From NCBI RefSeq assembly GCF_009905215.1, contig NZ_CP047593.1, positions 962,900 through 1,026,899 on the forward strand: a DNA stretch of 64,000 bases, given 5' to 3'. The position numbers and the translations under genes are program-made. The notes under the pieces were generated by a model, which saw only the letters and a program-made list of their open reading frames with translations, was not told the origin of the DNA and ran no database searches. Origin of the DNA: Tichowtungia aerotolerans. GTDB taxonomy: Bacteria > Verrucomicrobiota > Kiritimatiellia > Kiritimatiellales > Tichowtungiaceae. This document shows positions 42,074-50,762 of the stretch, one piece after another (positions within the stretch are counted from its first letter, which is position 1; each line of letters starts with the position of its first letter).

Positions 42074-44932
42074 CTATTTGAGCAACAGATTCACAATTTC
42101 GCCTTTGCCGACCTTCAGCGAAACAGAGCCGTTGGAAACGGACAGAGTCTCGAAAGCCTTCTCTTCAAGCGTCACCTGTTCGACAGCCGCAATATTTTCC
42201 GGAAGCGTAATCGTCACATCCAGATCTTCACGAGTCGGGTTGTAGCCGCGCAGAACGAGCGCATCTTCGTGCTCCGCCTGCTTCAGGGCTGACAGCACAA
42301 GCCGGTCATCATCCGCCGTAAAGAATGAATGCACCTGCGGCAGAGATCCTTTGTGCGGAGTACATTCGGCGACGCGCAGCGGTGCATTGAAACACAACGC
42401 TTCGGCAACCACACCGGCCTGCTGCCATCCACCGGCGTGCGGTTGCACGGCATACTTAAACACATGCGTTCCCTGGCATTGCGCCAGCGCCTGATCCTGA
42501 TGGGTCTCGCTCGGATTACCCGCCGTCCCGAAACAGCGCAGCAGCGTCAAAGCAATCGCCCGCTGCTTATTGTCTGTCACTTCATATTCCGACAGCCCGG
42601 CATGCATTACCGCCAGGCCGTTCGTTCCGTCGCTGACATCCACGAACGAAGAGGTCGGCAGCGTTTTCGCGGCCTCTTCATACCAGCCGGTGGAATCCGG
42701 AATTGCGATCCCGCGCTCCACCACATCATAGGGAGAATCCACATGACAGACGGATGCTTTCTCTAAGCCGCTCGGGAAAAGAACGCGCAGGCGATGATCT
42801 TTCACCGTATTTTCCACGCTCGTTGAAAACTCCAGACGGCGGCTGTCTCTGCGCAACGTGATCTCGGTGACCAACTTCACCGCTTTCTTGACCGCAGAAC
42901 GTTTCAGCGCGCCGTAGTCGACCCACTCCGCGCCGTGCGGCACATGAATCCTGCGTTCCGCATCGAGCCCTTCCGGAAGCAACCAGTCGCGCTCTACCCG
43001 CAGAGTCGAACAGAGCGGGCCGTTTTGAACCAGCGCAATGGAAGCCGGCTGATCATTGGTTGAATAAAGCCCCGGCTCGTTCGGCGTCACGTGCGTGAGC
43101 GGACCGCCGCACTCGCCTTCATCTTCAAATGCATTCAGTCCGCAGTAGATTTCATCGGTCTGTTTATCGAGCAGGTTTACCGTTCCGTCGCCGTGAATCA
43201 TTGCCCGCAGAAATTCATTTTCCAGCACATTCGGTTCGGAGCAGATCAGATCGACTGGACGCGAAGCGGCCTGCTTGGGAACCACCTTGAAACTGCTCCA
43301 ACCCATGGCCGGAACGTCAGCATCAATCGCAATTTTGATGCGGGTAGAATCGAAGTTGAATGCCGATCCGTACTTCAGATAGGCATAAACCGAATCATCT
43401 TCAATCCCGCAGATCTGCGCACGGACTTCGTTCCCGTCCGCATCGAACACCTCCACCATCATTGGAACTTTGTAGTGATGTCCCGGAATCTTGCGCATGC
43501 CCCACTCGTGCGGAACGTCGACCACAAACTCGACCACTTCTTGACGAACAGTCAGCGTGGAATTGAACACCGTCACGCCGATCTCTTTGTCACCGAGATT
43601 GGAAAAATCGATCTGTGCCGTCAACGCCTTGAGCGCATCGCGCGTGACCGCTTCGGAAATATCGTTGGCTTCGCGATAGCGCTCCTCCATCGCCAGCTGG
43701 ATGCGGTCGACATGACAGCCGCCGATTCCGTCATGCTGCTGGTTCTGCAGAATATTTTTCCACGCCATGCGCAGCACGGTTTCCGGGTATTCACCGCCGA
43801 TCAGTTTCTGCCAGCAGGCGGCGGGCTCCGCCCATTTTTCGAGGCGATACTGCGCATCGTCATTCATCAGTTTGAGCGGCATACGGGCGGAAAAGACGCC
43901 GACATACAGCGGAGCAAACGCATCGCCGTTGCTTTCCACGCTGAGCATCTCCCCCGTCATGGTGACGAGGTCTTTGTCCTTGCCGGTCTCCTCCAGCTCG
44001 GCGCGAACTTTTTTCACATACTGGGGCAGGCTGCTGATATGGATTTTCCCATAGTCGATGCGCTCGTTAATCTGATCGATCAGGTCCGGAACAATCGGAT
44101 CCGGATTTTCCTGATCAAATCCCTGAAGAAACAGCAGGTTGCTGGTCGATGAAATATCCTTCACGCTGTCGAGCAGCGTCTGCATGCCCTGCATGGCCGC
44201 GTCAATGCTGTTGGCCTTCGGCTGATTGAGCGTATGAAAATTGATATCGTCTTTGCTGGCATCATCACTCATATGCACCAGCACGCCGCCGCCGTCGCGA
44301 ATGCTCTCAATGCTGAAGCTTCCGCTCGACGGCGAACCCTCCTGAACCAGACCTTTGATATACGGACCGTAGACATACACCCAGAAGTTCAGGCGATGAT
44401 AGGAGCCGAACGTATGCCCCATCGCGCGCGATCCGTCGGGCGCTTCCCACCAGAACTCCAGCTTGTCGAGCTTCGACTGGTCAATCCCGCGATAGAACAG
44501 GATCGTGTCCATGCCGAACTGACGATAGATCTGCGGCAGCTGGCTCACCTGCCCCCACGAGAAAATATTGTAGGCGCACTTCATCACGCCGCCCATATCA
44601 CCGGCGATGCGGTGGCCCATCAGCAGGTTGCGCGTCAGCGCTTCGCCGCTGACGAGAAACTCGGCCGGCAGCGTGTACCACGGTCCGGCCAGAATGCGGC
44701 CTTCGCCCACCAGCTTGTGAACCCGCTCTTTGTTTTCCGGACGCAGCTCCAGATAGTCCTCCAGAAAGGACGCCTGCGAGTCGGGATGAAAATATTTAAA
44801 CCGCGAGTCCTTCTCCATCGTATCGATGAGAATATCACCCGCCTCCATCAGCCGCATCTGGGTTTCGCGGAACGACCAGCGATACTCGCGGTCCCAGTGC
44901 GTATTCATAATCAAATGCATGTCGTATTTCAT
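42074..44932 (-). CDS. GH38-type alpha-mannosidase (active-site variant)
   Basis: A 952-residue cytoplasmic protein (no signal peptide) with the GH38 plan: N-terminal catalytic barrel beginning HLIMNTHWDREYRWSFRETQ (zinc ligands His12, Asp14), FHPDSQASFLEDYLELRPE, GPWYTLPAE, GQVSQLPQIYRQFGMD, then the middle helical domain (ENILQNQQHDGIGGCHVDRIQ in the family block) and C-terminal beta domains. GH38 enzymes release alpha-mannose by a retaining mechanism. At the nucleophile block, where family members typically read PDSFG before QLPQ, this protein reads NIFSWGQVS (122-130), so the canonical Asp is not in place; it belongs to a divergent subgroup or uses another residue. It is 24 bp after a sulfatase gene. 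Confidence 0.85.
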   Translation of the reverse strand: MKYDMHLIMNTHWDREYRWSFRETQMRLMEAGDILIDTMEKDSRFKYFHPDSQASFLEDYLELRPENKERVHKLVGEGRILAGPWYTLPAEFLVSGEALTRNLLMGHRIAGDMGGVMKCAYNIFSWGQVSQLPQIYRQFGMDTILFYRGIDQSKLDKLEFWWEAPDGSRAMGHTFGSYHRLNFWVYVYGPYIKGLVQEGSPSSGSFSIESIRDGGGVLVHMSDDASKDDINFHTLNQPKANSIDAAMQGMQTLLDSVKDISSTSNLLFLQGFDQENPDPIVPDLIDQINERIDYGKIHISSLPQYVKKVRAELEETGKDKDLVTMTGEMLSVESNGDAFAPLYVGVFSARMPLKLMNDDAQYRLEKWAEPAACWQKLIGGEYPETVLRMAWKNILQNQQHDGIGGCHVDRIQLAMEERYREANDISEAVTRDALKALTAQIDFSNLGDKEIGVTVFNSTLTVRQEVVEFVVDVPHEWGMRKIPGHHYKVPMMVEVFDADGNEVRAQICGIEDDSVYAYLKYGSAFNFDSTRIKIAIDADVPAMGWSSFKVVPKQAASRPVDLICSEPNVLENEFLRAMIHGDGTVNLLDKQTDEIYCGLNAFEDEGECGGPLTHVTPNEPGLYSTNDQPASIALVQNGPLCSTLRVERDWLLPEGLDAERRIHVPHGAEWVDYGALKRSAVKKAVKLVTEITLRRDSRRLEFSTSVENTVKDHRLRVLFPSGLEKASVCHVDSPYDVVERGIAIPDSTGWYEEAAKTLPTSSFVDVSDGTNGLAVMHAGLSEYEVTDNKQRAIALTLLRCFGTAGNPSETHQDQALAQCQGTHVFKYAVQPHAGGWQQAGVVAEALCFNAPLRVAECTPHKGSLPQVHSFFTADDDRLVLSALKQAEHEDALVLRGYNPTREDLDVTITLPENIAAVEQVTLEEKAFETLSVSNGSVSLKVGKGEIVNLLLK

Positions 44933-44956
44933 AAATCCTCTTCATTTCCCAATGGG

Positions 44957-47200
44957 TTACAGCCCCACCGTCAACGCTCCTCCAAAATCCTTAAATGCCT
45001 GTTCGGAAACGCCGGCCGTTTTCAGCGCCGCCGCGTCATACGTTCCCGGTTTCAAATCAATCATACCGCCGTTCTTTGCGGGCATGCGCACCGAAGAAAA
45101 ACTCAATGCTCCCTGAAGCTGCAGCGCCGGCATGCGCGCAGAATTCAGGTTTTGAAAATCCAGACCGGCCTGCGGAAACGCTCCGGAAAATTCGACATCC
45201 AGAACCGCGCCGTCCGCTGCAGAATCCGCAAGAATAAATGTTCCGCTGTATCCCTGATCCTCACAGCCAACCGTTACCGTCCCGGAGTTTTTAAAAGACG
45301 CAATCTGCAGATTGCCCGCACCGGCAAGTCCGGGTTTCAGTTCCAGGCTTCCCTCGACGTTCAGGATTTTTGATGTGGAATCCACACGGACTCGACCCAG
45401 CACAACCGCCTTGCGACCCAAACGGTTCTGGAGCTGTCCGCCGTCGAGTACCAGCACGCCCTTTCCGAGCGCTCCTCCTCCGGTCAGCCAGACCGACGCG
45501 TCATTGCGCAGCGTCAGGCTCTCGCCGGGAAACGATCCGTTTTTGCCAAGCGCCAGCAGCCAGACGTTTTTATTGTCGTGAACATAATGGTTTCCAACCG
45601 TTGGAACTTTTGCCGAATCGCCCCAGATCTCCGCATTCCAGCTGACCGGCGCTTTCGCCGGAGCCGCCGGGCTGATCATCACCGTTGATCCGTCCCCGGC
45701 GGGCGCGACCGGCGGCGCGATGATTTCGTCCAGCCGTTTCTGCATCGAAGTCGCGCGCTCGGGGTTCTGACGGTACAGATTTACAGTCTGCCCCGGGTCA
45801 CTATTTACATTGTAAAGCTGGGCAGGTGCAGCATCTGCTTTGAGACGTCCGTCCGCGCTGAGATCGCTGTTCGTCACGCCCATTTTTGAATAGGGCTGCC
45901 CCCAGCGCTGCGTCGGATGGGCGGTCATGCCGCCGGAGCCCTGAAACGGATAATAGACCCATCCGCCGGAATAGATACCCTGTCCGAAAATACCGGTGTA
46001 GATCATTTCGGTTCGAATCGAATCCGCCATGGGGCTCAGAAAGACCGGCAGCTGATTCTGACTGTCGATGGCAGTCTCCGGCGTTTCAACACCTGTTGCC
46101 GCGGTGACCGTCGCCATGATGTCGGTGAGTGAAACAAATACATCCGACGTCTTACCGGCCGGAACTTTTCCGGGCCAGCGGACAATAAACGGCACCTGAT
46201 TGCCGCCGCACCACGCGTCGGTTTTCTGGCCGAGCAGCGGTCCGTTCTGATGATGCCCGGCTTCGATTGCGCTGTGCATGTAAACCGCGCCGTTGTCGCT
46301 GGAGAAAATAACGAGCGTGTTTTTATCGAGGCCTTTTTCTTCAAGCGCATCGAGCACGGTGCCGACTGAACAGTCGAGCTGCTGGAGAAAGTCTCCGTAC
46401 TGTCCGGCCTGACTCGTTCCCTGAAAACGGGAGGACGGAGCAATCGGCACATGCGGCGCCACAAAGGCAACGTAAAGGAAAAACGGTTCATCTTTCGGAC
46501 GTTCGCGGAGATAGTCCGCAGCCCGCTCGGCCACGATCAGGTCGATCTCGTCCTGCGGGCGCGCGGCATGCGCGGCTGCCGCCCCTTCGCTCAGCCCCCA
46601 GCCCCAGTCCTTGAGACCGCGCTCAACGACTTCGCTATGTTGAATAATACGCAGCGGATCGGACGGATCGCGCCCATACATCGTCCGGTTTTCCATGAAC
46701 ACCTGCGGCGGTTCATTATGGCTGCGCGGCGTTCCAAAGTAATACCCGAATCCGCTTTCGAGCGGACCCGGCGCGACCTGTTCGTCGCCATAATCGATCG
46801 GACCGAGCCCCCAGCCGTTGTGCCATTTGCCGAAGGCGGCGGTTGCGTAGCCCGCCGTTCCCAGCACCTGCTGAAGCGTCGGGTGCTTGTCGCTGAACAT
46901 ATAGGAGCCGTCCCACGGCTTGCCGCGCCGCCAATTGTAACGCCCGGTCATCACGCCGTAGCGCGACGGTTGGCAGACCGCCGCCGGGGAATGCGCATCA
47001 GTAAAACGGACACCCTGCGCGGCAAGCCGGTCAATGTTCGGGGTTTTGACCAGCTCTGCGCCATAGCAACCGGTGTCGCCGTAACCGAGGTCGTCCGCCA
47101 GGATAATCAGGACATTCGGTTTTTCCGCGGCCAGGCCTCCGGTCGCCAACCCCAGCACACAAGCTGTCCCCATCACACATTTACTGAATCCGTTTTCCAT
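44957..47200 (-). CDS. Secreted sulfatase with a C-terminal WN-IWG beta-helix-like module
   Basis: A 747-residue exported protein. Residues 25 to about 505 are a Cys-type sulfatase: LIILADDLGYGDTGCYGAEL, formylglycine site CQPSR (Cys76), YVAFVAPHVPIAPSSRF, VIFSSDNGAVYMHSA. Residues about 508-747 form a separate module: SWNAEIWGDSAKVPTVGNHYVHD, then repetitive strands (LDGGQLQNRLGRKAVVLGRV), ending LKPGTYDAAALKTAGVSEQ. The upstream neighbour, 47306-49237, consists of two further copies of this module, so a non-catalytic binding or matrix-attachment function shared by both is likely (inference). Signal peptide present. Followed closely by GH38. Confidence 0.9.
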   Translation of the reverse strand: MENGFSKCVMGTACVLGLATGGLAAEKPNVLIILADDLGYGDTGCYGAELVKTPNIDRLAAQGVRFTDAHSPAAVCQPSRYGVMTGRYNWRRGKPWDGSYMFSDKHPTLQQVLGTAGYATAAFGKWHNGWGLGPIDYGDEQVAPGPLESGFGYYFGTPRSHNEPPQVFMENRTMYGRDPSDPLRIIQHSEVVERGLKDWGWGLSEGAAAAHAARPQDEIDLIVAERAADYLRERPKDEPFFLYVAFVAPHVPIAPSSRFQGTSQAGQYGDFLQQLDCSVGTVLDALEEKGLDKNTLVIFSSDNGAVYMHSAIEAGHHQNGPLLGQKTDAWCGGNQVPFIVRWPGKVPAGKTSDVFVSLTDIMATVTAATGVETPETAIDSQNQLPVFLSPMADSIRTEMIYTGIFGQGIYSGGWVYYPFQGSGGMTAHPTQRWGQPYSKMGVTNSDLSADGRLKADAAPAQLYNVNSDPGQTVNLYRQNPERATSMQKRLDEIIAPPVAPAGDGSTVMISPAAPAKAPVSWNAEIWGDSAKVPTVGNHYVHDNKNVWLLALGKNGSFPGESLTLRNDASVWLTGGGALGKGVLVLDGGQLQNRLGRKAVVLGRVRVDSTSKILNVEGSLELKPGLAGAGNLQIASFKNSGTVTVGCEDQGYSGTFILADSAADGAVLDVEFSGAFPQAGLDFQNLNSARMPALQLQGALSFSSVRMPAKNGGMIDLKPGTYDAAALKTAGVSEQAFKDFGGALTVGL

Positions 47201-47233
47201 TCTCTTTAACCTTACTGTCTTCTTCCCCCAAAA

Positions 47234-47270
47234 CGGGACAGGCTGAACGCTTCATCAATCACCTGTCCCG
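47234..47270 (-). terminator. Hairpin between the two-module protein and the sulfatase
   Basis: CGGGACAGG (47234-47242) pairs with CCTGTCCCG (47262-47270), with a 19-base loop. On the minus strand TTTT follows. It may end or attenuate transcription after 47306, lowering expression of the downstream sulfatase-GH38-symporter genes. Confidence 0.6.
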
Positions 47271-47305
47271 AACCGCGCGCCGGCCGAGGCCGTCGCAATA
47301 ACCTG

Positions 47306-49237
47306 CTATTTTTCGATCACAAGCCGAACAAACGTTTCATCCTTCGTCATCGGGACCGAATTTGTGACAAAGTTGAAATCACCACCGCTGACCACATTGG
47401 TTCCCAGCACCGTATATCCGGAATTGGTCCAGTTATTGAGCATCAGGTCATCTGCGGTCTGCAGATAGTAAACCAGATTGGTGTCATGCTTGTACTGGGC
47501 GTAAACATAGAGCATCGCATCCCCTTTATTCGCAAAGCCTGATGCTTCCCCCAGATCCGCACTGTCGGTCGGGTCGCCACCGAGAGCGTACTCGGCCAGG
47601 TTGCTCAGCCCATCGCCGTCATAGTCTTCGTCTTCAGCACCAATATCAATGCCCCATCCGGCATCCCAGCGCTCATAAGCGGAAAGTCCCACAGAGATCG
47701 TTCCGCCCTGATCACTGTAATAAGCCGGGTTCACTCCGGCTGCTGCCAGTGCCGCACCGTCATACACTCCGGGATCAAGGGAAATCATTACGGACTCATC
47801 GGCTGCGGAAGGCATACTGACCGACAGAAACGCGATATCGTTGGTCAGCTGATACACCGTAGCACGCGACAGGTTGCCGCCCTGAAATGCAAGAGTTGCC
47901 TCCGTAAAATTCCGGTTGAACTGAACCGCCAGGTGCACATCGTCTTTTCCGGAATTGAGCAGGGCAAACTTTCCGGCATACCCGAGGTCGGTACTCTGAA
48001 TCACGACGCGCTGACCATCCGTCTGATAGGCCTGGATATTCAGCTGCCCGTCCCCTTCCAGAGAGGTCCGCAATTCCAGGTTTCCGGAAATGTTCAGAAT
48101 GGTTGACTGTGAATCCACCTGGATATTTCCGAGAATCACGGCATTAATGCCGGAACGGTTCTGGAACTGGCCCCCATCAAGAATCAAGCGTCCACCCAGC
48201 GAACCACCGCCACGCACAAACAGAGAACTTCCTGACTTCACACGGACCGAATCCCCGTCAAAAGCACCATAAGTCAGTCCAAGCGCATTCAGCCACACGC
48301 CGGCCACATTATAAACGTAGTCGTTGCCGTTCGTTGGCGTTTCAGCCGGACTCCCCCAGATCGCATCGTTCCAGCCGATATTCGTTCCCGCTGGAGTTCC
48401 GGCATTCATTTCAATTCCCTCGGATGCCGGAGGTGTTGCCACACGGATTGTTCCTCCCAGATCATTGTAGTAATCACTCGACACTCCCGCCGCAGCCAGT
48501 GCCGCAGCATCATAGGATCCCGGATCCAAAACAACCAGTCCTCCTGAACCGTTCGGCATCATCACTTCTTTGAATTCAATATCACCGGTCAACTGATAGA
48601 CAGCTGCATACGTCGCATCATTTTTCTGACCCTCAATTTTCAAGGTGGCATCGGAATAACTCTGATCGAACTGGATCGTCCACGTATAAGCAGCATTGCC
48701 ACTGTCCTTGATGTCAAAGGTTCCGAAAAAACCGCTGTCGCTTGCGTTGACGACCATACTTTTCCCGGATTTGTTAAAGTTCTGGAGCGTCAACACCGCA
48801 TTGCTTGTACTCGAGAGTCCGGTATTCCATTGCAGATTACCGTCAATCAGCAGAACCGTCGAATTGGCTGTAACACGAATATTGCCAAGAACAGTTGCTG
48901 TTCCGGCCGAACGGGTCTGCCACTGGCATCCGTTCATATACAATGTGGAGCCGATACTTCCGCCGCCTTTGCTGTAAAAAACGGTTCCGGCATCCATCGT
49001 CAGGCTGTCTCCCGCAAACCCTCCATACGTTGTCCCCAGTCCCAGAAGTACTGCGGCTGACGAGCCGTCATGCACATAGTCATTGCCGCCGGTCGGAACC
49101 GTCGCCGGATCCCCCCAGATCGAAGCGTTCCAATCCACATTTCCGGCTGCTGATGAATTAATCGCAATTTCAGCAGCCTGAGACACAAATGCCAGCCCGA
49201 TCAAACAGAACCAGCCCATCATCACTATCTTCTTCAT
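47306..49237 (-). CDS. Secreted protein with two WN-IWG beta-helix-like modules
   Basis: About 643 residues from the ATG at 49237 (M3 of the longer reading), chosen because GGAGAG is six bases upstream. After the signal peptide (about 1-22), module 1 (about 25-265: VDWNASIWGDPATVPTGGNDYVHD ... LDPGSYDAAALAAAGVSSDYY) and module 2 (about 275-525: IGWNDAIWGSPAETPTNGNDYVYN ... LDPGVYDGAALAAAGVNPAYY) are clear repeats of one another. They also match the C-terminus of the adjacent sulfatase. The end contains a Ca-binding style DEDYDGDGLSNLAEYALGGD segment and a strand-rich tail. No catalytic motif seen; a surface or carbohydrate-binding role is possible. Operator motif B lies 31-49 bases upstream. 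Confidence 0.7.
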   Translation of the reverse strand: MKKIVMMGWFCLIGLAFVSQAAEIAINSSAAGNVDWNASIWGDPATVPTGGNDYVHDGSSAAVLLGLGTTYGGFAGDSLTMDAGTVFYSKGGGSIGSTLYMNGCQWQTRSAGTATVLGNIRVTANSTVLLIDGNLQWNTGLSSTSNAVLTLQNFNKSGKSMVVNASDSGFFGTFDIKDSGNAAYTWTIQFDQSYSDATLKIEGQKNDATYAAVYQLTGDIEFKEVMMPNGSGGLVVLDPGSYDAAALAAAGVSSDYYNDLGGTIRVATPPASEGIEMNAGTPAGTNIGWNDAIWGSPAETPTNGNDYVYNVAGVWLNALGLTYGAFDGDSVRVKSGSSLFVRGGGSLGGRLILDGGQFQNRSGINAVILGNIQVDSQSTILNISGNLELRTSLEGDGQLNIQAYQTDGQRVVIQSTDLGYAGKFALLNSGKDDVHLAVQFNRNFTEATLAFQGGNLSRATVYQLTNDIAFLSVSMPSAADESVMISLDPGVYDGAALAAAGVNPAYYSDQGGTISVGLSAYERWDAGWGIDIGAEDEDYDGDGLSNLAEYALGGDPTDSADLGEASGFANKGDAMLYVYAQYKHDTNLVYYLQTADDLMLNNWTNSGYTVLGTNVVSGGDFNFVTNSVPMTKDETFVRLVIEK

Positions 49238-49267
49238 ACGCATCTCTCCTCTCCATTTCCACTCTTA

Positions 49268-49286
49268 TGCCAACGTTTGTACAAAA
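49268..49286 (-). promoter_or_regulatory. Operator-like motif B, copy 1
   Basis: TGCCAACGTTTGTACAAAA is identical over 19 bases to 52752-52770. The central AACGTT with flanking near-symmetry resembles LacI-family operators. It lies 31-49 bases before the 47306-49237 start. Confidence 0.7.
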
Positions 49287-49340
49287 TTGCATACCTGTTT
49301 ACAAGCCCATTTTAAAACAGATTGTGCCCTCGTTTTCCGT

Positions 49341-50753
49341 TTATTTTCCGAACTGCGGATTGGCGACCGGAATTTCGCAGCCGGACGCCTTCAGATGCTG
49401 CATCAGCATGCTGCGCATCAGCGCGGCAACCCCCGGCATTCTGCTGAGAATATTTTGGGACTGACCGATGTCGTTCTCCAAATCGAACAGTTCGTGCGGG
49501 CGGCCGCCGGCGGGCGACAAAGCCTGCTCCCAGTAATGGATGTAGACATACCGACCGCAACGCACAGCGCTTAACGGTGAGTTTTTTGTGTAGTAGTGCG
49601 GCTTGTGCCAATAGACCGCCTCGCGGCCCAGAGCTCCGCCTCTGAGCGCCGGTACCATGCTGACGCCGTCGAGGTGCTGCTGAGGCTGCAGCGGCAGCCC
49701 GGCCATTTCCAGACAGGTCGGGAAATAGTCCGGCGTAATGACAACCTCATGCGACAGCGATCCCGGTCTGATTTCGCCCGGCCATTTCACAATCAGCGGA
49801 ACGCGGTGCGATCCCTCAAACTGCCCGCCCTTCTGGCCGCGCAGCGGAGCCATGGACGTCAGTTCATACGGGTTTTTGCAGATTACCTGATCCACACCAC
49901 CATTGTCAGATGTAAAAATCACCGCCGTATTTTCCGCAATCCCCAACGCGTCGAGTTCATCAAGCAGGCGGCCGACTTCCCGGTCCAGCTCTTCAACCAT
50001 GGCGACATAATACGGCGAATATTCTTTTCTCTGCTCGTCGGTCAGCAGCCGATTGTATTTGTCAACAAACGGCTGGGTGGCCTGAACCTGCACATGAACC
50101 GCATTGTGCGGAACGTACAGGAAAAACGGTTTTTGCTGCGCGACGCTGTCGCGCATAAAACCGATGGACAGATCGGTGATCGCAGTCATTTTCTTCGGAT
50201 CTTCAGGCACCACAGTCGGCGGCGTAATCCACATATCGCAGTGCGGTTGTTCGTGCACATCAAAACCGAGCTGCGTCAAATCCTCGTTGCCGCTGCCGAA
50301 ATGGGTTTTTCCGAAAAGAGCCGTGCGGTATCCGGCATCCCGAAACGCCCGGGCAATGGTGTATTCGGACGGCTGAACGCCGTCATCTTCGGTAATTTCC
50401 GGCTGGATCAGCTTTATGCCGGTTGGATTCTGCTCCACGCTGCCAAGTTGCTTATGGTGGTTTGTCAGCGCCGTAAAATGCAGTCGCCCCGGATACTTGC
50501 CGGTAATCAGACTAGCGCGAGTCGGTGCACAGATGCTGCAGGCGGCATAGGCATCCGTGAACCGCATACCCTGCGCAGCCAGCCGGTCGATATTCGGCGT
50601 TTCAAACACCTCACCGCCGTAACAGCCGAGATCTTTCCAGCCCATGTCGTCAATCAGGATGAACACCACATTCAGCGGATCCGCAGCCAGCGCCGGGCGG
50701 TTGCCCACCAGCAGTCCACACAAAATTAATGCCTGTAAAAACCTGTTTCGCAT
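49341..50753 (-). CDS. Secreted Cys-type sulfatase
   Basis: A 470-residue exported sulfatase. Signal peptide about 1-23, FILIDDMGWKDLGCYGGEVF (metal ligands), formylglycine motif CAPTR (Cys75), FLYVPHNAVHVQVQATQPF (substrate pocket) and VIFTSDNGGVDQVICKNPYE (second metal site). Its general layout, including GRLHFTALT after the active site and the LSHEVVITPDYFPTCLEMAG block, is close to the sulfatase half of the 27877-29958 fusion, so these two may act on related linkages. It follows the acetylesterase gene by 9 bp and ends transcription unit B. Needs a maturase for formylglycine. Confidence 0.93.
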   Translation of the reverse strand: MRNRFLQALILCGLLVGNRPALAADPLNVVFILIDDMGWKDLGCYGGEVFETPNIDRLAAQGMRFTDAYAACSICAPTRASLITGKYPGRLHFTALTNHHKQLGSVEQNPTGIKLIQPEITEDDGVQPSEYTIARAFRDAGYRTALFGKTHFGSGNEDLTQLGFDVHEQPHCDMWITPPTVVPEDPKKMTAITDLSIGFMRDSVAQQKPFFLYVPHNAVHVQVQATQPFVDKYNRLLTDEQRKEYSPYYVAMVEELDREVGRLLDELDALGIAENTAVIFTSDNGGVDQVICKNPYELTSMAPLRGQKGGQFEGSHRVPLIVKWPGEIRPGSLSHEVVITPDYFPTCLEMAGLPLQPQQHLDGVSMVPALRGGALGREAVYWHKPHYYTKNSPLSAVRCGRYVYIHYWEQALSPAGGRPHELFDLENDIGQSQNILSRMPGVAALMRSMLMQHLKASGCEIPVANPQFGK

Positions 50754-50762
50754 ATAACTCCT

